DNA of 64,000 nucleotides, from the NCBI GenBank assembly GCA_021464415.1, contig CM038467.1, positions 30,311,248-30,375,247 on the forward strand. The letters run 5' to 3'. The notes under the pieces were generated by a model. It was given only the letters and a program-made list of their open reading frames with translations, was not told the origin of the DNA and made no database searches. The translations under genes and the position numbers were made by a program. The DNA is from Lonicera japonica (Eukaryota > Streptophyta > Magnoliopsida > Dipsacales > Caprifoliaceae). Below are positions 58,142-64,000 of this stretch, one piece after another. The first letter of the stretch is position 1; each line of letters begins with the position of its first letter.

Positions 58142-58317
58142 CATGACAAATACAAGTGGGTTAGCCCGAATTCGATATGCAATCTTGACCAACACTAAAC
58201 ATGGAATAAGCCAGATGAGCCCATCTTTCTTTATATCAGCTTATCCGGCTTATTCCATATTTAGTGTTGGTTAGGATTGTATATCGGATTCGTATTACTC
58301 CACCTGTATTTAGTCAT
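58142..58317. repeat. long near-perfect hairpin (MITE or small-RNA precursor-like)
   Basis: The arms 58167-58220 and 58239-58292 are complementary at 47 of 54 positions with no gap and an 18-base loop. All seven mismatches are transitions; five would be G-U pairs in a plus-strand transcript. Weaker pairing extends outwards to about 58142 and 58317. The arm core is CCAACACTAAA.ATGGAATA. No known miRNA was recognised, and no terminal duplication was found. Confidence 0.8.
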
Positions 58318-61290
58318 CTTTATGTATTTGTCTACTTTTTTTTTCCCATGATCTTTTTAAACATTGAAAAAAAAAATAGGATAACATCTCACTACATCAT
58401 GTAACTCATTTTTTAACTTTTACAAAAATAAATTATTTTTACTATATTTTTAACTTGTTATAAACAGATCTTTAAAGTCACTTTTTTTTTGCTCTATATT
58501 TTCTACCCTTAGTCAAGTTTTTTTAGATATCCCATTTATGTCAATCCACGTTGCTTAGAAGGGGGATTAGTCATGCCTCATGCTGCGTAAAGCTATTTTA
58601 TTATATGTGTAGGAATATTGACAAATAGTTAATTAGTATTTATCCTTCATTCTTTTGCACAAGTTTTCAATAGAGTCATTGTCAAATTACCGTGTGTTAA
58701 CAATGTTTCCATTAATTAATTAGTATGTACCTTTCATAAATCTCTTTGTCACTGTTTAATTAACGTAGCAAGTAAGTGATTTTAAATTAATACTATAAAA
58801 CTAATTTGAATACGTTTAGGCAGAGACCGTTGAAGAGAAGTTGGGGTCATAAGCGTCAAAAATAAAATAGGCCTTTAAAGTATTTATCAAACTTTAGTTT
58901 TGCACAGTATACCATATAAATACAAAGAAAAATTAATTTCGAACAAACTAATATTTGTATATATAAAAATATCATTAAAAAAAATTTTAACTTAAATTAT
59001 TCTGAAAATGACCCTTATATTATTTAAAATAGGGACCCTTTTTTACATCGAAACACTAGACGATTGCTAACTTGCCTCATGGTAGGGTCACCCTTATATC
59101 ATCAAGCATTTGTTAAAGATTGTTATGTATGATTAGTTGATTACTGAGGTGGCAAATAGAAGCAAAATTGTTGATCGTTATATCTACAAATTTAATGTTT
59201 TTCTTTACCAATACTAGTTTTTTATTTTATTTTTTATATATAAAATCTTCTTTATTGAAAGGCTAAAAAGAAAAGTTCAGATATTTCAAAATTCAGTAAA
59301 ATATAAATATTTAAATATTGTTCCGTTGTAACATGTTGCTTGTACATAAAAGTATTTATCCGGAATATTTAAGTGTTAATTTGAAGTTAAGCACCTATTA
59401 TTTATAACTAGAAGTGAGGTAAAATATTTTGCGTGACAATTATTTTTAGTAAAAAAACCAATAAATAATATTTTTTTTAGAAATAAGGACTTAGATATTA
59501 TTATCATTCTAAAATAAGGGCTTGTTTATCAATTGTGTTTTAAAATATGGGTTTTGACCGAGTGCAAACTTAACTTTGCAATTAAAATTTTTTATTGTAA
59601 ATTTGTTTTGCACGATGTGTTTATATTTTTTAACAAGTATATTTTTATGTTTTATTCATAAAACTCTAAAACAATGTCAAATAAACACAAATACAAAGTA
59701 ATGTTTAATAAAATAAAGAGTGCAAACTTAACTTTGCATAACTCCTAAAAAATTATTATATGCATTTTATTAATAAATAGGTTTTGAATATGTATTTTGT
59801 TAAAATTAATCTAAAACACTGTCAATTAAACACTTCTTTATAATAATAATATGCTAAAAAATATATAGTGCAAATTTAATTTTGCATGATTTCATCAAAA
59901 AAATACAATTTAAAAATCTACTGCAAAAATAATTTTGCACTCCTTTTAGAGTTTGGTCAAATATATGCCCTTAATTTATAAATATATTATTTGTTGATTC
60001 TTTTGCTGAAGAGCATCTCGTCTCTCATTCAACTCACGTTAGTTCTAGTAACGGAGTTGAGTATTGACAGAGTAGGCTCTAGTTCATTTAAAAAAATAAT
60101 TATAGTATTCATTATACATAAAATGAAAATATATGTCTCTGTCTAATCCTAAATCTGCTCCGGATTAGTTTGATGAAAAAAATACTTACAACGAAAATTC
60201 TTATCAAGAACCAAACTGAAGAGAATATAATATAGTAAGTGGAAACTTATTCAAAGGCCAATATATTATCTTCTTAATTATTTTAATTTGAAATAATTGG
60301 TTAGAATTATAAACATATCAAATTGTTTCACATCTCTAAATTGAGGCTCCTTTCCTAGACTTTGTCGCGGTTTACATTCGGCCACGTTGGAGGATCGTAA
60401 TATCTTTTTGTCTTGTTTCTTTTATTTAAAAAAAAGGGTTTTTTCAAATTTACTTTTTTCTTGTTATAATGGTCCATTCAAAGACTTTATGGATTTTTTT
60501 AAAATGAAAAGAATAACCTAAAATCAACATTAAATATGTGACCCCTTGTTCCTTTCGTCTTAAGCAAAGAGAATTTATTTTATTTTATTTTATTTTTGTC
60601 TAAGTCACAGAGTATTCGAATCAATTTTTACACATTTCGATTAATTAAATTTTTAGTTACCTTGACTAATCTCTGTTCGCAAGAAACCACATCACTGACT
60701 ACCAAAAGTTTTTGCGGTTGATAGTATTCAATCTGGAAGCTCTCAGCCAAACCCTCGGTTAATCACAGTATCCCAACCACTAAATAACACTTAGTAGTTA
60801 AGGAAAGAACTTTTATAGACCAAGGCTATCACCCAAATCCTTTACGTTGATTTTTAATTACAACAAAATCAATTAATTTGGGCTAGTAAAATTAACTACC
60901 ATGACGTTTAATTAGCTAGAGATCATAGGTTTCACTCTTATTATAGATAAGTTTAAAATTTTACAACCATAACAAGTGAGACATACTTTGTATTATAGTC
61001 ACGCTGAGTTGATTAGCGATTTTCTCCCCCAATCTTATAGAAATAGGATGTACAATCATTTGTAGAAAAGAAAAAGGAATTGCAACCAAATTTTCACAAC
61101 TAAATCATTGGTAGTCCTAGTAGTACAAGACTCCCACCTAAACTTAGAGGATTTAGATTTGAGTCTCACAAATGAATGCAATATTAATTCTTTATCAATT
61201 CTACAACTGTTGCATTTCATCATTTTTAATACAAATTTCGTTTCAAATTCATTTCAGTTGGTAAAAATCTATTTTTTTCCTTTACTTAAG
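58318..61290. other. gene-free AT-rich stretch
   Basis: No supported gene. The phrase GCAAACTTAACTTTGCA and close variants occurs several times between 59560 and 59940, and a CATGCCTCATGC.G.GTAAA phrase seen at 57683 returns at 58572, so old dispersed repeats are present. Confidence 0.5.
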
Positions 61291-61294
61291 ATAG

Positions 61295-61480
61295 CCCAGT
61301 CCTATGAATTATTTCTAAACTCACTTACACCGACCCATTGAGGAAAAAAATCCATAACTTTTCGGTAGTTAAGACTTAAGAGTCAACAAAATACCCAGTC
61401 TTATGAATTATTTCTAAACTCACATGCATCAATCTAGTGATAATACAATTCATAACCTTTGGCTAGTTAAGAGCTGATTT
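61295..61480. repeat. tandem ~99 bp repeat
   Basis: CCCAGTC.TATGAATTATTTCTAAACTCAC starts at 61295 and 61394; both copies end near CATAAC.TTT.G.TAGTTAAGA. Confidence 0.75.
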
Positions 61481-62205
61481 TTTTCTTCTTTTCATTTTTT
61501 GGGTTACAAAGGGGAAAAAAATAGAACACTAATCTCCTCTCGGACATGTGACACCTTGCATATTCGCCTTCAAAAGTTGCACGAACTGATTAGTAGGTAT
61601 CATCACTCTCATGACTTGTTTACCTTGCACCCGGCCAAGCTTAGACACATAATAAGCATATTTGTTTCCTTGGCGATGAACATAAACAAAATCCAAGAGC
61701 ATGGCTTCTTTTAATCTCTGGCAGTCTTCAACTAGCGTTTTGTCTGGGTGATTTGCAACGGCTATTAAGAGTTGACAAAATTAATTTTTAGGTTGTATAT
61801 AAATATATTTTTAATTAATAACCCATACCGACCACTCACCTTTATATAATTTTAATTAAGTTACAGCAACAGAACTGAGCCCTAGCCAGGAGGACTCCAG
61901 CCCACTCCAGAAATCAAATAAGCCTGCTAGCTTTATATGGAAAAACTAAAAAATTCAACAAACCCTTTAGCCCATCCCAGCCCTCTCGGACATATCTCTA
62001 TAAATATCTTTTTTCATTTAACATTTATTCAATGTTTTGTAAATTAGGAATCCCTTTTAACTTTTTAAGAAATTAATATTAAATTAATTAATAGGCAAGA
62101 ATATTACTCATATAAGATCCAGATTTTGCTAATTTATGCTTGGATCCAAGCGGTAAAGATATGATATTTCACATTAGATGTCACCATTGGATCTTCTTCT
62201 CCTAC

Positions 62206-62417
62206 CTCCCTCCCTTAAAGAATTATCTAAACTATCACTGCTCGTAAAATATGGGTTTTGTCTAATTAGTTAAAAGTGTGATAATTTACACAATGTGCCA
62301 CAATTCCTCCCTCCCTCCTTTAAAGAATCACTTGGATTTATCACCGCTTGTAAAATATAGGTTTTGTCCGACTAGTTAAAAGTGTGATAATTTACACTGG
62401 GTGCCACAATTCAACAC
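62206..62417. repeat. tandem 106 bp repeat
   Basis: CCTCCCTCC.TTAAAGAAT starts at 62206 and at 62312; both copies contain TAAAATAT.GGTTTTGTC and TTAAAAGTGTGATAATTTAC. Confidence 0.85.
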
Positions 62418-62969
62418 CAACCCACCCCCATCCCACGGCTCCCGAAGAACTACACAGATTCATCATGAGTTATAAAAAGAAAAGTTAAAAAATCTAATCC
62501 TACTAATATAGTATCACAATATATTGTTATGCCTTAAAAAAGAAATGTATTGGACTTAATTTAGGACTTTTAAACAAGGTTTTTACTTTGTCTCTAAAAA
62601 ATATTATCTCGCACAAACATTTTTTTTTTCAAATTTCCTAGACAAACATATTCACTCTAATCTCCTTACATGTGTTGGGTGGACTAAAGTTACACTAACA
62701 AACAATTATCTAGTCTAAATTAATTTCAAATCTATAATTTTTAAGATATATTTTTCTTCTATAAAATAGAATTAAATTTCACTAGCTTGTTTTTGATTTA
62801 TGAATGTTGAAACTAGTAAACTACTTCCACAGTTGAATCGAACAAATTTTTAACTTTGAAAAATAGCTCGCGCATTCTCAGAAGTGGGATCACGCTTGAA
62901 CAAAACTTGAAGATCAGTATATATCGCACCAACAAATGATAAATACTTAAACAAAAGAACCAACAGGTG

Positions 62970-62989
62970 TATATATATATATATATATA
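62970..62989. repeat. (TA)n microsatellite
   Basis: About ten TA units. The overlapping minus-strand frames here are low-complexity shadows. Confidence 0.95.
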
Positions 62990-63769
62990 AATCTCTCTCT
63001 GTTTCCTTCTCACCTTCATGGTGTAAATTTACCGGACTTTCTGCATTGCCATCAATCTGTTTGACAAAATGCCTCATTGACCTTATGCCACCTATTATTA
63101 CAAAGTGATGGCACAATTAAAGAACCTTTTATTGGTGGGTCAAATTTATCTTACATTATTGTGCATAACTTTGTTCTAATTTTGTAATTTTTCCTATGGT
63201 TTCCAGATGATCATTTTTTTTGTCAAGTTAAGCGCACACACATAAAAAGAACAAGAAATGCTATTGCTTTGCTTCTTCCTTTGTAACAATCTTGTTAATA
63301 TACCAAAGAGTTGTAAGAGTTTGGACTTTGAAGTATTGGTCTCTGGCCCCTGTGCCAGTTTTTAGTGTTGTTTAAAATGCGTTTAATTCTTGTTTGCAGT
63401 TATGAGTTACTCCCTCTACAATTATAAGTCTATATTTGACTTTCACATTTTTTTTAAATGTATTAATTTCATTGCAATCAATGATGTAAGAGAAAAGGAA
63501 AGCAAACTCTTAATTTGGGACATCCCAAAAAAGAATGACGGATTCTTAATCCAAGAAGGAGGGAGTATTATCATATCAATTAAAAAGTTAAAACATAGTT
63601 GTGTACTTTTGGTGCTAATATTTGTTTGTATATGCTACTAATAAGGTTGTCTCTGTGAAGTTTGAATGCAACCTCATCCTGCTCCCCTGTTGCATATAAG
63701 CAAAAGGATTTGGTAAATACTACATAAACAACTTGCAACCAAAAAGACAACACGGAAGATATAGCCACT

Positions 63770-63788
63770 TATATATATATATATATAT
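63770..63788. repeat. (TA)n microsatellite
   Basis: About nine TA units in gene-free DNA. Confidence 0.95.
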
Positions 63789-63929
63789 TCTAGTGTAGTT
63801 ATGCTGCTACATGTTTTTGATGGTTTTGCTGGGGAACGAGGAAATATCAAAATTTATGTGCATTGAGATAACAAAGAAATACGACTGCTTGTTCTTTTCT
63901 TGGTAGAAGATACGGTTGTAATGCTTGTC

Positions 63930-64000
63930 TTGCAGCTCAAGTGGCAATAACTTCCTAAGTTAAGGAGAGGTCTCTGGTTTGATTTCCCTCCTGAATTGAA
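63930..64000 (+). mobile_element. tRNA-derived SINE head, cut by the window edge
   Basis: GCAGCTCAAGTGGCAATAA resembles a tRNA A box region, and GGTTTGATTTCC at 63976-63987 resembles a B box, about 40 bp apart. The GGAGAGGTCTC.GGTTTGAT phrase is typical of plant SINE heads. The rest lies outside the window. Confidence 0.5.

Noticed and set aside
61499..61714. 71-codon plus-strand frame (MGYKGEKNRTLIS...)
   Set aside because: No motif, promoter or splice context; its length is expected by chance.

Overview
The window is nuclear DNA of a flowering plant, almost certainly a eudicot and possibly an asterid; I cannot name the species. The signs are AT-rich intergenic DNA, short exons with GT-AG introns, plant-type proteins (a type I MADS factor, plant PEX2, a phytepsin with a saposin-like insert) and many plant MITEs, plus a Ty1/copia and an RTE-type LINE. 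I see no CRISPR array, bacterial operon, rRNA or intact tRNA gene.

Layout. 1-5,100: repeat-rich intergenic DNA with a 0.4 kb direct repeat and tandem repeats. 5,149-5,853 (+): single-exon M-gamma type MADS-box gene. 7,567-8,780 (+): two-exon SAM-dependent methyltransferase gene; its last exon is duplicated, still open, at 9,813-10,185. 11,800-13,050: LINE ORF1 (DUF4283/zinc-knuckle) debris on the minus strand, abutting a dead copy of PEX2 exon 5. 15,700-20,900: DNA transposon and MITE remnants, including a possible 3.2 kb Harbinger-like non-autonomous element. 21,903-30,492: an RTE LINE with a perfect target duplication, split by an intact, young Ty1/copia element (22,737-28,136). 31,594-32,131: a 269 bp tandem duplication. 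33,025-37,100 (+): PEX2, eight exons. 37,820-41,217: MITEs. 41,731-46,718 (+): G-patch plus C2H2 zinc-finger protein gene, seven exons. 49,039-54,392 (-): vacuolar aspartic protease gene, thirteen coding exons, probably with a leader intron starting near 55,533. 55,700-64,000: gene-free AT-rich DNA with a strong hairpin, small tandem repeats and a SINE-like edge.

The five host genes look unrelated in function: reproductive transcription factor, small-molecule methyltransferase, peroxisome biogenesis E3 ligase, RNA-processing-type nuclear protein and vacuolar protease. They do not form a gene cluster. I did not find a new multi-gene system. The most interesting points are structural: a young copia with non-canonical TA...TA LTR ends nested in an RTE; a duplicated terminal exon that could give alternative methyltransferase C-termini; a DNA-level copy of a PEX2 exon next to LINE debris; a small foldback family sitting in (TA)n tracts in three places; and a near-perfect hairpin at 58.1-58.3 kb. 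Exon borders were placed by hand from splice signals, reading frame and family knowledge; each model closes in frame, but no transcript evidence was available.
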